Part shown: piece after piece, positions 7,513 through 16,717 of the stretch
Numbering within the stretch: the stretch's first letter is position 1
Layout: each line of letters opens with the position of its first letter
Source of the DNA: Oscillospiraceae bacterium
GTDB lineage: Bacteria > Bacillota > Clostridia > Oscillospirales > WRJC01
Direction: 5' to 3'
Length of the DNA stretch: 64,000 nucleotides
Assembly (NCBI GenBank): GCA_009783265.1
Contig: WRHM01000003.1
Span: forward strand, 151,863 to 215,862
Notes under the pieces: model-generated
Seen by the model: the letters and a program-made list of their open reading frames with translations, nothing else
Database searches by the model: none
Told to the model about the DNA's origin: nothing
Translations under genes and position numbers: made by a program

Positions 7513-10500
7513 TTATTTTAACGCCCCAATCTTTTTAATCTTTCTCTCCACTTCATTTATATCAAGCGCGAGATATTTCGAAATGCCTTTGTCCTGCATA
7601 GTTATCCCGTAAAGCCTGTTTGCGATTTCCATTGTGCCTCGCCTGTGTGAAATTATTATAAACTGCGTATTTTCAGCGTATCTTTTTAAATAAGCCGCGA
7701 ACCTGTCTACGTTTACTTCGTCCAGTGCCGTTTCTATCTCATCGAGCACGCAAAAAGGCGCGGGGTTTATTTTAAGCAGCGCGAAATATAAAGCAATCGC
7801 GACAAATGCCTGTTCCCCTCCTGATAAAAGAGATATATGCTTCACGTTTTTGCCGGGAGGCTGGACTTCTATTTCAAGTTCGCTTTCAAGTACGTTATCA
7901 GGGTCCAGATAAATTATTCTCGCCGTTCCGCCGCCGAAAAGCTCGGCAAAAACTTCTTTGAAGTTTTCATTTATCTGTACCATAGAATTAGAAAAAACAT
8001 TTTTCATCTCAATTTCGAGATTATCTATTATTTTTTGCAAAGAATCAAGAGAATTACCCAGATCTGCCGACTGTGTCGTCATAAAATCATATCTTTCGCT
8101 GAGTTCTTTGTATTCGTCTATCGCGTTCACGTTTACGTTGCCGAGTTCTTTTATTTCGGATTTTATTTTTGAGAGTTCCCTTTGAACATTAATCGCTTTG
8201 CCGTTATTATCTGCTGCTACTATATTAGTGAAATTCACTATTTCTTTTGCCTCTGAAAAAGTAAGTTCGTATTCTTCCCATAATTTATTAATTATATCGT
8301 CGTGTTCTTTTTCTTTTTCGTTTTTCTTTGCTTCGAGTTTTGTAGTCTCCCTGAAAAGCGTTTCTCTCTCGTGGCTTTTTTCTTTGATGCTGTTTCTTGA
8401 ATCTACGTCTTCTTTTTCGAGTTCGTTTCTGCTGTTCTCGTATCCGGCCAATAAAACATCAAGTTCTTTAGATTTATTTTCAAGTTCTTTTATTTCATTC
8501 CGGTTTATTTTTATATTATTCTCGGCAGAAGTTAAATTTTGCTTTTTCTCCTGATTCTGAGACGATAACCTGTCGTTTTGCGTTTTTAAGCTTATCTTTG
8601 CCCTGTTTAAATTCTCAAGCCTTTCGTTTTCTATGTTTATATTATTTAATATACTTGACAAAAACAATTTTTTCTGGTTTATATTCATCAGGGCTATTTC
8701 TTTTTCTTCGGCTGTCTTCTTTATCCCGGATTTATGTTCGTTTAAAATCTGCGAATATTGCTCAAATTGCGCTATGGTTTCCGAAAGTTTTTTCTCATAA
8801 TTTTTTTTATTCTGCAGCGCCGAAAGTTCCTCGTTTGCTTTTAATTCTCTTTCATTCGATTCTGAATTTATTTGATTTTCGTTTAGATCCAGAGCCGAAA
8901 GTTTTAATTTTATCTCTGAATCGATATTATATAAATCCGAAACATGCGCGTTTAATTTTTCTTTTAAAATTTTATCCTGCTCTGAAAGTTTTGTTATATT
9001 ATCAAGCGTTAAATCTATTTCTTTCTGTAGTTTTTTTTGCGTTGCGTCAATATCTGAATTTCTCTTTTTGAGATTTTCTATTTCGTTTTTACTTGATAAA
9101 AGCGAACTTTTTTTAACCGTAGAACCTCCGGTAAAAGAGCCGCCTGCGTTTATGACCTGACTGTCAAGCGTGACTATTTTATACATATATCCTGTTTTTT
9201 CGGCGATTTTTGCCGCATTATTTATATTATCGCAGATTATAGTCCTGCCAAGCAGGTATTTTATTATATTTTCGTACCTTGAATCGCATTTTACTAAATT
9301 GCTCCCTGTGTCAATAAATCCCGAAGCATTATTGTTCCTGCGCAGATAATCAAGCTTGTCTCTCTCTATAAACCTGCCTTTTATAATCGAAACAGGATAA
9401 AACGTAGCGCGCCCCAGATTATTTGTCTTTAAATATTTTATTGCGTCTTTCGCCGAATTTTCGTCGTCGACGATTATATTCTGCAAATTAACCCCCAGTG
9501 CAGTCTCGATTGCAGGAGCATATTTTTCTTCGGCTTCGATAAGCTGCGCGACAGTGCCGTTTACGCCTTTAAGATTGCCTTTTATAACGCTTTTGACGCT
9601 TTCGGGATAGCCTTCTAAATTATCGTATATATAAGTGAGCGACTGGATATACTGCCCGTTTTTTTCGCGCTCTAAATATAAAATATCATATTCTTTTCGC
9701 TGTGCTTTTTCGTTTTTTTGCAATTCTTTTATTTTATTTTCTGTTTCCTCAGATTCTATTATTGTTTTTTCTTTTGCGGTTTCAATAGACTTTTTTCTGG
9801 AATTTAAGTTTTTTAAATCGCTCTTGTTTTTTTCTTTAATTTCCGCGATTTTTTCAATATCCGCCGCAAGCATTTCTTTTCTCTCAAGAATATGCTTGAT
9901 TTCAGCGTTATTTTCAGAAATTTTTATTTTAAGCGCGTTTATTTCAGAATTTAAATCAAATATTATATTATTTATCTCTTCGGTTTTACTGTTTTGCTCA
10001 GAGATTTTTAAATCTATATGCTCAGAGTATGACTCTATGTCCTCTATTTCCATTTCAAGAGTTTTATATTCCGCGTTAATTTTATCTATAATATCAGTTT
10101 TGTCCGCGATTTCTTTGTCGAGATTAATTATTTCAATTTTATGTTTCTCAAAATCATACGAATTAAATTCTATATCGTCTTTAATTTTGGCAATATCGTT
10201 TTGCATTATAACAATATCCGCTTTTTTGCCCGCTATATTTTTCTGAATCTCAAAATTTTCGTTTTTTCCGATCTCATAATCACGTCTTATCGCCTGAATT
10301 TTATTATATAAATTTTCTGTTTTTTCGTTTAATTTATTAATTTGCGCATCCGCGCTTTCGAAATTAAATTTAGAGATTTCATAATCGCCTATTATTTTTT
10401 CAAATTCCGTCTGCATCTTTTCAATAGAATTTACCCAGACGTATATTTCAAGGGCTTTTTTTCTGTCGTATAAATCAAGATATTTTTTCGCTTTTTCAGA

Positions 10501-11124
10501 TTCGAGTTTTAACGGCTCGATCCGTCCCTCTATCTCAAAAATAATATCTTTGACTCTGGTTAAATTATCCCTTACGTCAAATAATTTTTTTTCGGCTTCG
10601 GATTTTTTGTACCTGTATTTTGAAATGCCGGACGCCTCTTCAAAAATACTCCTGCGGTCCTCGCTCTTTTTAGATATAAGCTCAGCTATCCTCCCCTGCC
10701 CTATTATAGAATAGCCTTCTCTGCCAACTCCCGTATTTAAAAATAATTCATATATATCTTTTAATCTTACGCTCTTGTCGTTGATAAAATATCCGCTTTC
10801 ACCCGATCTTGCTAATTGCCGGGTTATTTTTATTTCGCTGTAATCGCAGTCCACAAGTTTATCAGAATTGTCGATAATAAGAGAAACCCTCGCAAAACTC
10901 GATGGTTTGATTTCTTTTGTGCCGCCGAAAATAACGTCCTCCATTCTTGAGCCCCTCAGAATTTTAGACGACATTTCCCCGAATACCCACCTGACAGCGT
11001 CAGATATATTTGATTTCCCGCTGCCGTTAGGCCCGATGATAGCCGTGATTCCCCGCTCGAAATTTATCGACGTTTTCGCCGGGAATGATTTAAACCCGTT
11101 TAATTCCACAGTTTTTAAATACAC
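7513..11124 (-). CDS. smc: Chromosome partition protein Smc
   Basis: The 1203-aa product is a full-length Smc ATPase. It has an N-terminal Walker A GPNGSGKSN (31-39), long Glu/Lys/Asn-rich coiled coils to about 510, and a hinge near 515-660 (LEGYPESVKSVIKGN to AGGSFTGGS). A second coiled coil follows, then a C-terminal head with the ABC signature LSGGEQ and Walker B CVLDEIETALDE. With ScpAB it loads at parS sites and condenses the origin region. The signature reads SGGEQ where many Smc proteins have SGGER. It is 2 nt from the upstream radical SAM gene and 4 nt from ftsY. Confidence 0.97.
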   Translation of the reverse strand: MYLKTVELNGFKSFPAKTSINFERGITAIIGPNGSGKSNISDAVRWVFGEMSSKILRGSRMEDVIFGGTKEIKPSSFARVSLIIDNSDKLVDCDYSEIKITRQLARSGESGYFINDKSVRLKDIYELFLNTGVGREGYSIIGQGRIAELISKKSEDRRSIFEEASGISKYRYKKSEAEKKLFDVRDNLTRVKDIIFEIEGRIEPLKLESEKAKKYLDLYDRKKALEIYVWVNSIEKMQTEFEKIIGDYEISKFNFESADAQINKLNEKTENLYNKIQAIRRDYEIGKNENFEIQKNIAGKKADIVIMQNDIAKIKDDIEFNSYDFEKHKIEIINLDKEIADKTDIIDKINAEYKTLEMEIEDIESYSEHIDLKISEQNSKTEEINNIIFDLNSEINALKIKISENNAEIKHILERKEMLAADIEKIAEIKEKNKSDLKNLNSRKKSIETAKEKTIIESEETENKIKELQKNEKAQRKEYDILYLEREKNGQYIQSLTYIYDNLEGYPESVKSVIKGNLKGVNGTVAQLIEAEEKYAPAIETALGVNLQNIIVDDENSAKDAIKYLKTNNLGRATFYPVSIIKGRFIERDKLDYLRRNNNASGFIDTGSNLVKCDSRYENIIKYLLGRTIICDNINNAAKIAEKTGYMYKIVTLDSQVINAGGSFTGGSTVKKSSLLSSKNEIENLKKRNSDIDATQKKLQKEIDLTLDNITKLSEQDKILKEKLNAHVSDLYNIDSEIKLKLSALDLNENQINSESNERELKANEELSALQNKKNYEKKLSETIAQFEQYSQILNEHKSGIKKTAEEKEIALMNINQKKLFLSSILNNINIENERLENLNRAKISLKTQNDRLSSQNQEKKQNLTSAENNIKINRNEIKELENKSKELDVLLAGYENSRNELEKEDVDSRNSIKEKSHERETLFRETTKLEAKKNEKEKEHDDIINKLWEEYELTFSEAKEIVNFTNIVAADNNGKAINVQRELSKIKSEIKELGNVNVNAIDEYKELSERYDFMTTQSADLGNSLDSLQKIIDNLEIEMKNVFSNSMVQINENFKEVFAELFGGGTARIIYLDPDNVLESELEIEVQPPGKNVKHISLLSGGEQAFVAIALYFALLKINPAPFCVLDEIETALDEVNVDRFAAYLKRYAENTQFIIISHRRGTMEIANRLYGITMQDKGISKYLALDINEVERKIKKIGALK

Positions 11125-11126
11125 TT

Positions 11127-12266
11127 TTAATTCTCCGTTATCTCTATTTTATATAAATTTATATTATTATCTTCAATAATTTTTATATTTTTAAAATTAA
11201 ATTTTTCTTTAAGCTTGCTTATATTTTTTTTCTTATGCCCCATAACTTTTGACATGTTTTTTTTGTTTGCGCGTATAATTATTGCAACCCCCGCCGTCTG
11301 CGGACGGCACCCCCTTCTGAGAAGGGGGCTGGGGTTATAAGCTTCTTTCTTTTGCCCCCTGGAGAAGGGGGTGGCTCCGCAGAGTCGGGGGTTGTAACCG
11401 CTTATCTCATCAACTATTTTATCATATATAATCTCGCTTTCCACGAGTTCGCCGAATGCGGGGTGATACGCTCCGGCGATAATATCCGAGTTATTTATAT
11501 CAGACGAACAAAGTCCCATTCTTAAAATTTCTATTTTATTAAAATCAAAAATATTTTTTATTTTTTTTGCTCTGAATATTGCCTCGTCAAGGCTCAAAGG
11601 CTCGTATTTATTTGATTTATACATATTATAAAGCTGTGTGTCCCGCAATATAACAGTCGGGTATATTCTCGACGAATCAATTCCGAGATTTACAAGTTCT
11701 TCAGCCGTTTTTATATCTCTTTCCCTGTTCGATCCCGGCAGTCCGAGCATCATCTGCCCGGTTAAGTTTATTCCCGAAGATTTAATAATTTCACATGCCT
11801 TTTTCGTGTTTTCAACAGTGCAGCCTCTTTTGCACGCATTTAAAACTTCGTCAAACATGCTCTGGATTCCCAGTTCTATTGATTTTACGTTATATTTCAG
11901 CAAAATATCTGTTATTTCCCGGGAAATATAATCAGGCCGCGTAGAAATCCTTATACCGTTTATTATTTTATGTTTTTCGATATATTCATTTGCGATTTCT
12001 AAAAATTTTATCATCTGGGATTTTTCAAGCCCGGTAAATGAACCTCCGAAAAAAGCGATTTCCGTACCGACAGAATTATTATAATTATCGTCAATACGGT
12101 CAATATTTTTATAAATAATATCAATAAATTTTTCGATTGTCTCTCTTATCTCTTTTTCCCCTGAGCTTTCGCTCTGCCCTGTTATTATCTTCTGATTACA
12201 GAATACGCAATCGTTTCTACATCCTGAATGCGTGATAAATACGGGTATATTATAATGCTTTCTCAT
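11127..12266 (-). CDS. Elp3-like radical SAM protein carrying a translated palindromic insert
   Basis: The 379-aa radical SAM protein has the cluster-binding CxxxCxxC as GCRNDCVFC (C16, C20, C23), then FFGGSFTGL, STRPDYI, ELGIQSM and GQMMLGLPGS, as in the shortened Elp3/YhcC-like proteins encoded between rnc and smc in Clostridia. Its substrate is unknown; tRNA modification is the usual guess. Residues of about 290-328 (from NPRLCGATPFSRGQ to RRGCRPQTAG) are encoded by a 112-bp palindromic repeat and split the expected join between 'KIVDEISG' and 'VAIIIRANKKNMSKVMG'. The frame stays open across the insert, so the protein is probably still made. Confidence 0.85.
   Translation of the reverse strand: MRKHYNIPVFITHSGCRNDCVFCNQKIITGQSESSGEKEIRETIEKFIDIIYKNIDRIDDNYNNSVGTEIAFFGGSFTGLEKSQMIKFLEIANEYIEKHKIINGIRISTRPDYISREITDILLKYNVKSIELGIQSMFDEVLNACKRGCTVENTKKACEIIKSSGINLTGQMMLGLPGSNRERDIKTAEELVNLGIDSSRIYPTVILRDTQLYNMYKSNKYEPLSLDEAIFRAKKIKNIFDFNKIEILRMGLCSSDINNSDIIAGAYHPAFGELVESEIIYDKIVDEISGYNPRLCGATPFSRGQKKEAYNPSPLLRRGCRPQTAGVAIIIRANKKNMSKVMGHKKKNISKLKEKFNFKNIKIIEDNNINLYKIEITEN
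11284..11395. repeat. Palindromic repeat element inserted in frame in the radical SAM gene
   Basis: The outer arms CAACCCCCG (11285-11293) and CGGGGGTTG (11386-11394) are exact reverse complements. Inside lie the small hairpin CCGTCTGCGGACGG (11294-11307), the self-palindrome CCCCCTTC-TGA-GAAGGGGG (11310-11328), a spacer, a second CCCCCT...AAGGGGG palindrome and GGCTCCGCAGAGTC. The same 14-mer and the same module order occur at 38440-38552. It adds about 38 codons without a stop on the coding strand. Confidence 0.85.
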
Positions 12267-12271
12267 CGCGC

Positions 12272-13033
12272 TTAATACCCGAACAAAATTATCGCTTCTT
12301 TAGCGGCATTCTGCTCAGCCGATTTTTTCGACTTGCCTTTTCCCTCGCCGATTATATTATTGTTCAATTTTGCGTGTACTTCAAAAATCTTCTCGTGCGC
12401 GGGCCCGCTTTCATTGATAAGAACATATTCTAAAACTTCGCCGTTGTTTTGCTGGATTATTTGCTGCAAAAGACTTTTATAGTCTTTTATATCACCTTCG
12501 TTTACTATATCGTCGATTGGCTTTAATATAAATTTAAATAAATATTTTTTCGCCGCTTCAAGCCCGCCGTCGAGAAAAATCGAACCTAAAACAGCTTCAA
12601 AAGCGTCGGCAAGAGTTGATTTTCTGTTTCTGCCGTTCGATATTATTTCCCCGTGTCCCAGAAATAAAGCCGCCCCGAGATTTATAGATTCCGCGAACCT
12701 AAACAAAGAATCCTCGCATACGACAGTCGCCCTGATACGCGTAAGCTCGCCCTCTTTGCAGTCCCTGAGCTTTAAATATATATACTCTGACGTAATCAAA
12801 GATAAAACGGCGTCCCCTAAAAATTCCAGCCTCTCGTTGCATTCAGACTTTATCCCTTTTGATTTCATTTCGTTTGAATATGACGAATGAGTCAGAGCTG
12901 TTGTAAGAAAAGAAATATTTTTATATTCGTATCCTATTTTTTTTGCGAAATTCCTGACTTGTTTTTCATCATTTTTATTATTATTCAAATTTTTATTGTG
13001 TTTTGTATTTTGTGCGATTTTTTCTTTTTCCAT
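12272..13033 (-). CDS. rnc: Ribonuclease III
   Basis: The 253-aa product has the RNase III catalytic domain with the signature NERLEFLGDAVL (66-77) and the second acidic helix ADAFEAVLGSIFLDGG, followed by a double-stranded RNA binding domain at about 185-253 (DYKSLLQQIIQ to KKSAEQNAAKEAIILFG). It cleaves dsRNA in rRNA processing. A Lys/Asn-rich N-terminal extension of about 25 residues precedes the domain. The usual acpP gene between plsX and rnc is missing here; the gap to plsX is only 20 nt. Confidence 0.96.
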   Translation of the reverse strand: MEKEKIAQNTKHNKNLNNNKNDEKQVRNFAKKIGYEYKNISFLTTALTHSSYSNEMKSKGIKSECNERLEFLGDAVLSLITSEYIYLKLRDCKEGELTRIRATVVCEDSLFRFAESINLGAALFLGHGEIISNGRNRKSTLADAFEAVLGSIFLDGGLEAAKKYLFKFILKPIDDIVNEGDIKDYKSLLQQIIQQNNGEVLEYVLINESGPAHEKIFEVHAKLNNNIIGEGKGKSKKSAEQNAAKEAIILFGY

Positions 13034-13053
13034 TTTTATTTGTTACCTTTGTA

Positions 13054-14055
13054 TTATTTATTGATCCTGCTCTGCATTTCTATTTCTTCGACTAATTTTG
13101 TTTCAGCGCAGAATTTAGCCTGCCGTATCGCGTTTTTTATGGCTTTAGCGTCAGAACTCCCGTGAGCTTTGATGACTGGTCTGCGAACACCCAGAAACGG
13201 CGTGCCGCCGTACTCTGACGGGTCAAAAGATTTTTTGAATCCCCTAAGTGAATCTTTAAGCAAAGCCGCAGAAATTTTTGTAAAAATATCGCGGGAAAGC
13301 ATAGATTTTAATTTATTAAACATAAAGATACCAAAACCCTCAGTCAGTTTTAAAATTATATTCCCCGTAAAGCCGTCCGTGACTAGAACATCACTGCACC
13401 TGATGGGTATATCCCTGCCCTCGATATTGCCTATAAAATTTATAGTTTTTGTCTCAGACAATAATTTATAAGCCTCGACATGCTCAGCCGTTCCTTTGGT
13501 TTTTTCCTCGCCGATATTTGCGAGTCCGACCGTCGGGGATTCTATGCCGAATATTTTTTTCATATAGATAGACCCCATAAACCCAAACTGCTTCAGATAC
13601 TCGGCTTTTATATCCGAATTTGCGCCGACGTCTATCAGCAGCGTTTTTCTCTCAAACGGCAGCACCATTGCAAGTGCCGGCCTTTTTATATCGCTTATGC
13701 GTTTTATTATCAGAGTCGAACCTGCCACAAGCGCGCCGGTATTTCCGGCTGAAACCATTGCCGCGATCTCATCGTCTTTGTCGTCGGCAAACATTCTGAA
13801 ACAAACGCCCATAGACGAGTCTTTATTTGATTTTATAACCGAAATCGGATCATCTTCCATTGCTAAAATTTTATCGGTATGTACTATTTCTATATTTTTT
13901 AAAGATAAATTATTTTCTTCGGTTATATGATTTATTTTTTCTCTGTCGCCGACTAAAATCAACTGCACGTCAAGTTCATCGACTGCGAGAGCCGCGCCTT
14001 TGACTGTTTCAAACGGCGCGTTATCGCCGCCCATAGCGTCTAAAATTATTTTCAT
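13054..14055 (-). CDS. plsX: Phosphate acyltransferase PlsX
   Basis: The 333-aa product begins MKIILDAMGGDNAP and keeps the family blocks AAMVSAGNTGALVAGS, RPALAMVLPF, LIDVGANSD, TVGLANIGEE, VLVTDGFTGNI and the C-terminal SEYGGTPFLGVRRPVIKAHGSSDA. PlsX makes acyl-phosphate from acyl-ACP for membrane phospholipid synthesis by PlsY. It leads into rnc and the radical SAM-smc-ftsY run. The MazF-like toxin gene ends 46 nt upstream on the same strand, so the toxin cassette sits directly ahead of plsX. Confidence 0.96.
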   Translation of the reverse strand: MKIILDAMGGDNAPFETVKGAALAVDELDVQLILVGDREKINHITEENNLSLKNIEIVHTDKILAMEDDPISVIKSNKDSSMGVCFRMFADDKDDEIAAMVSAGNTGALVAGSTLIIKRISDIKRPALAMVLPFERKTLLIDVGANSDIKAEYLKQFGFMGSIYMKKIFGIESPTVGLANIGEEKTKGTAEHVEAYKLLSETKTINFIGNIEGRDIPIRCSDVLVTDGFTGNIILKLTEGFGIFMFNKLKSMLSRDIFTKISAALLKDSLRGFKKSFDPSEYGGTPFLGVRRPVIKAHGSSDAKAIKNAIRQAKFCAETKLVEEIEMQSRINK

Positions 14056-14101
14056 TTTTCACAATCTTCCGTTTCGGTTTTTATATATTTACAAATAATG
14101 C

Positions 14102-14683
14102 TTAATTGGTTTCTTTTAATGGCACGCCTACATTTTTTATAAAATAATCAACATCTCTGTTTCCTGTCTTTTCGGCTGCTTCAGTAAAAAAACAACCCGG
14201 CAATCCGCCTTTTGTGCGATGAAATAATACGCATGAGCAACATTTTCCCCATTTATCGCAATCTGTAAAAGTACATTTGCAATGATTTTCATTTCCCGAA
14301 TTAATTGACCTTACGCATGATGACATTTGCTTTTCATTAATTTCGGGTTTTGACAAAACTTCGGAAATCATGTTTATTGTTTTTGCCATAATATCATCCG
14401 AAACAACGCCGAATTTTTTAATTATCAAGCTTTTGTCCAAAGAATATATCTTATCTGCGCGTACACACGATTTTTTCGGGAGAGTTCCCTGCTTCATATC
14501 ATCATTATCAAATTCTACCGTATAATCTTTTGACGTGATATTACTTGTTATTGCGGCGACAATTATATCATTTTGTTTATTGTTATATTCATTTTTCGAT
14601 ATTACAACAACCGGTCGCCTTTTAGTTGATTTTAAATCGCTGAATGGTATATTAATGAGAATGATTTCACTTTGTTCAGGCAT
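14102..14683 (-). CDS. MazF/PemK-type mRNA interferase fused to a C-terminal cysteine-rich domain
   Basis: The start is ATG at 14681-14683, where GAGGT lies 8 nt upstream; a more distal ATG (14701) has no such site. The 193-aa product has a MazF-like ribonuclease fold at about 1-112 (EIILINIPFSDL, KRRPVVVISK at 21-30, AAITSN at 43-48). A C-terminal Cys-rich segment follows at about 130-185, with C135, C137, C142, C148, C149, C151 and C164 and the ending LPGCFFTEAAEKTGNRDVDYFIK. That segment resembles a stand-alone Clostridia family I recall as DUF6485, probably metal-binding. The start overlaps the antitoxin gene by 8 nt. Confidence 0.8.
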   Translation of the reverse strand: MPEQSEIILINIPFSDLKSTKRRPVVVISKNEYNNKQNDIIVAAITSNITSKDYTVEFDNDDMKQGTLPKKSCVRADKIYSLDKSLIIKKFGVVSDDIMAKTINMISEVLSKPEINEKQMSSCVRSINSGNENHCKCTFTDCDKWGKCCSCVLFHRTKGGLPGCFFTEAAEKTGNRDVDYFIKNVGVPLKETN

Positions 14684-14867
14684 TATTCCATACCTCGTCA
14701 TCTACATCGTTATTCCAAAAATCAAGGCTGCTTTCGCTTGCAAGCAACAAGTCGCCAAATTCGTCATTATATTTTATAATATCCGTATCGGGATAAAGTT
14801 TTTTAAGTTGGTCGTATACTTTATTTATATCCATTTTTTTATTAAAGTTTATTAATATAGAATTCAT
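14676..14867 (-). CDS. Antitoxin partner of the MazF-type toxin
   Basis: The chosen ATG (14865-14867) follows GGTGAT and gives a 63-aa acidic protein (MNSILINFNKK...LDFWNNDVDDEVWNNA). A longer frame beginning at 14918 would overlap the end of trmFO and lacks a ribosome site. The C-terminal 'xFWxNxxDDEVW' ending is typical of small antitoxins encoded before PemK/MazF toxins, where the tail occupies the toxin active site. It overlaps the toxin start by 8 nt, consistent with coupled translation and autoregulation. Confidence 0.7.
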   Translation of the reverse strand: MNSILINFNKKMDINKVYDQLKKLYPDTDIIKYNDEFGDLLLASESSLDFWNNDVDDEVWNNA

Positions 14868-14901
14868 CTTATCACCAGCTTTCATTTTAATTATACCACA
14901 T

Positions 14902-16251
14902 TCACTCAAATTTTTCAAGATATTTTTGCGAATTTCTCCAAAGTTTCATGTATTCGAGAGCGATTTCAGCCGTTCTCTGTTTGATAAATCTTTTTCCGCC
15001 CTTTATTTTTTCTTTTCCTTTGGAACTTTCGATTATTCCGAAATTTATCCCCATGGGCTGAAAATTATTCACGCTTTCGTCGCTTATATAATACGCCAAC
15101 GCGCCAATCGCCGTAAATCTTGGGAAAACCGTTGGATTCTCAACGTTTAATACCCTCTCCGCAACTGCGACCCCGGCGGCAAATCCAGACGCTGCCGAAC
15201 ATATATATCCCTCTGTCCCTGTGATTTGCCCGGCGAAATATATATTTTTATATTTTTTTAAATTATAACAACAATCCAGAAGTTCCGGCGAATTTATAAA
15301 AGTGTTTCTGTGCATTACCCCGTATCTTAAAAATTCGCAGTTTTTTAACGCCGGGATTAAACAAAACACCCTTTTTTGTTCCGGAAACATAAGATTAGTC
15401 TGGAACCCAACTATATTATACATAGTTTTCTCGCTGTTGTCCTGCCTTAACTGCACTACGGCATACGGCTGTTTCCCGGTTTTGGGATCTTTAATCCCCA
15501 CAGGCTTCATGCAACCGAACAATAAAGTTTCTTCTCCCCTTTTTGCCGCAGTTTCGACCGGCATACAGCCCTCAAACACGTTTTTTTCTATATATTCACG
15601 CTCAAATCCGTGAAGTTTTACCGTTTCGGCTGAGATTAATTCTTTATAGAACATTTCATATTCTTCTTTTGTCATAGGGCAGTTTATATAATCTTTTTCG
15701 CCCTTGTCATATCTCGAAGCGTAAAACGCGCTTTCAAAATCTATAGAGTCAACGCTCACTATCGGCGCGGCGGCGTCGAAAAAATATAAATAATCCCCGC
15801 CTATAATAGATTTTATTTCATCCTGCAAAATCTCAGAAGTCAAAGGGCCCGTCGCGATTATATTAATTTTATCTTTGTTTATTTTTCCGACTTCGCCGGT
15901 TATGATCTCTATATTTTCGTTTGATTTTATTTTATCTGTGATATATTCTGAAAATTTATCCCTGTCAACCGCCAAAGCCCCGCCTGCAGGCACCTGAGTT
16001 TTATACGCCGCTTCGATAATTAAACTGCCGCCTATTTCAAGCTCTTTTTTTAAAAGTCCCGTAGCGTTTTCGATATTCTGCGCTTTGAACGAGTTAGAGC
16101 AGACAAGCTCGGCGAAATTTTTATTTGAATGAGCGGGAGAAAATTTAATTGGCTTCATTTCAAACAGTTTTACTTTAATCCCGCGTACCGCAATCTGCCA
16201 CGCCGCCTCGCACCCCGCAAGTCCCGCGCCTGTTATGTTTATACTATCTAT
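14902..16251 (-). CDS. trmFO: tRNA (uracil-5-) methyltransferase TrmFO, apparent ATA start
   Basis: TrmFO makes ribothymidine at U54 of tRNA using methylenetetrahydrofolate and FAD. The conserved N-terminal FAD loop ([18 protein letters not shown]) is encoded upstream of the first ATG (16158), followed by [16 protein letters not shown] and [12 protein letters not shown], so the gene must start earlier. The frame is open back to a TAG at 16266-16268 with no ATG, GTG or TTG. A GAGGA motif lies 9 nt before ATA at 16249-16251, exactly where an ATG would be expected. The product from there is 449 aa, normal for the family. Either an ATA start is used, the gene is disabled, or one base is a sequence error. 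Confidence 0.88.
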   Translation of the reverse strand: MDSINITGAGLAGCEAAWQIAVRGIKVKLFEMKPIKFSPAHSNKNFAELVCSNSFKAQNIENATGLLKKELEIGGSLIIEAAYKTQVPAGGALAVDRDKFSEYITDKIKSNENIEIITGEVGKINKDKINIIATGPLTSEILQDEIKSIIGGDYLYFFDAAAPIVSVDSIDFESAFYASRYDKGEKDYINCPMTKEEYEMFYKELISAETVKLHGFEREYIEKNVFEGCMPVETAAKRGEETLLFGCMKPVGIKDPKTGKQPYAVVQLRQDNSEKTMYNIVGFQTNLMFPEQKRVFCLIPALKNCEFLRYGVMHRNTFINSPELLDCCYNLKKYKNIYFAGQITGTEGYICSAASGFAAGVAVAERVLNVENPTVFPRFTAIGALAYYISDESVNNFQPMGINFGIIESSKGKEKIKGGKRFIKQRTAEIALEYMKLWRNSQKYLEKFE

Positions 16252-16289
16252 GTTTTTTGTTCCTCGCTTCCACTAATGCTTATTTTCGG

Positions 16290-16472
16290 TCATTTCTTCT
16301 TAGTTATCTTCGAAATTATTTCCGTTATTAACGCAAAAAGAACCAACCATATTACAGATTCAATGGTAATCCAAAGAATATCTATTTCTCTGTTAGATAT
16401 AACTTGAAATAAAATACTTACCAAAAAATAAACTATTCCACTAATCATATAACTAAGAATTTTTTCCTTCAT
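16290..16472 (-). CDS. Small membrane protein (60 aa)
   Basis: GGAGG lies 9 nt before the ATG at 16472, supporting a real gene. The 60-aa product has two hydrophobic segments, at about 7-25 (LSYMISGIVYFLVSILFQV) and 33-52 (ILWITIESVIWLVLFALITE), and a basic end (KITKKK). No family is recognised. It lies between the HicA-type toxin gene and trmFO on the same strand, inside the inserted segment separating topA from trmFO. Confidence 0.6.
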   Translation of the reverse strand: MKEKILSYMISGIVYFLVSILFQVISNREIDILWITIESVIWLVLFALITEIISKITKKK

Positions 16473-16522
16473 AAAGTTATACCTCCGACTAATATAAATT
16501 TTTTACGCAATTAAAATTTTTC

Positions 16523-16717
16523 TTATACTTTCTGATTCACTCCCGCGTCTTTTAATATGCCGTTTGCAGTATGTCTGTTTTCAATTTTATCAACAACGGT
16601 AAACGCCCTGTTGTTAATAGGGCTATACCACATTTTATGCGAACCTTTCCCGCGTCGAAGAAAATAACAGCCATGTTCAGACAATATATCCAATACTTGT
16701 TTTGTATAATCAGCCAT
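16523..16717 (-). CDS. hicA: HicA-family mRNA interferase toxin
   Basis: The 64-aa product has the HicA double-stranded RNA-binding-like fold with the signature GSHKMW at 25-30 (catalytic H27), the N-terminal helix VLDILSEHGCYFLRRGKG and the C-terminal helix HTANGILKDAG. HicA toxins cleave mRNA. Its ATG shares one base with the stop codon of the upstream gene, so toxin synthesis is coupled to the antitoxin. Confidence 0.88.
   Translation of the reverse strand: MADYTKQVLDILSEHGCYFLRRGKGSHKMWYSPINNRAFTVVDKIENRHTANGILKDAGVNQKV

Noticed and set aside
9635..10246. 203-aa plus-strand ORF inside smc
   Set aside because: It is the antisense of the Glu/Lys-rich coiled coil, giving a Ser/Phe/Ile-rich sequence without a start signal.
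14868..14918. Longer start for the MazF-partner antitoxin
   Set aside because: The extension overlaps the end of trmFO and lacks a ribosome site; the internal ATG at 14867 has one.
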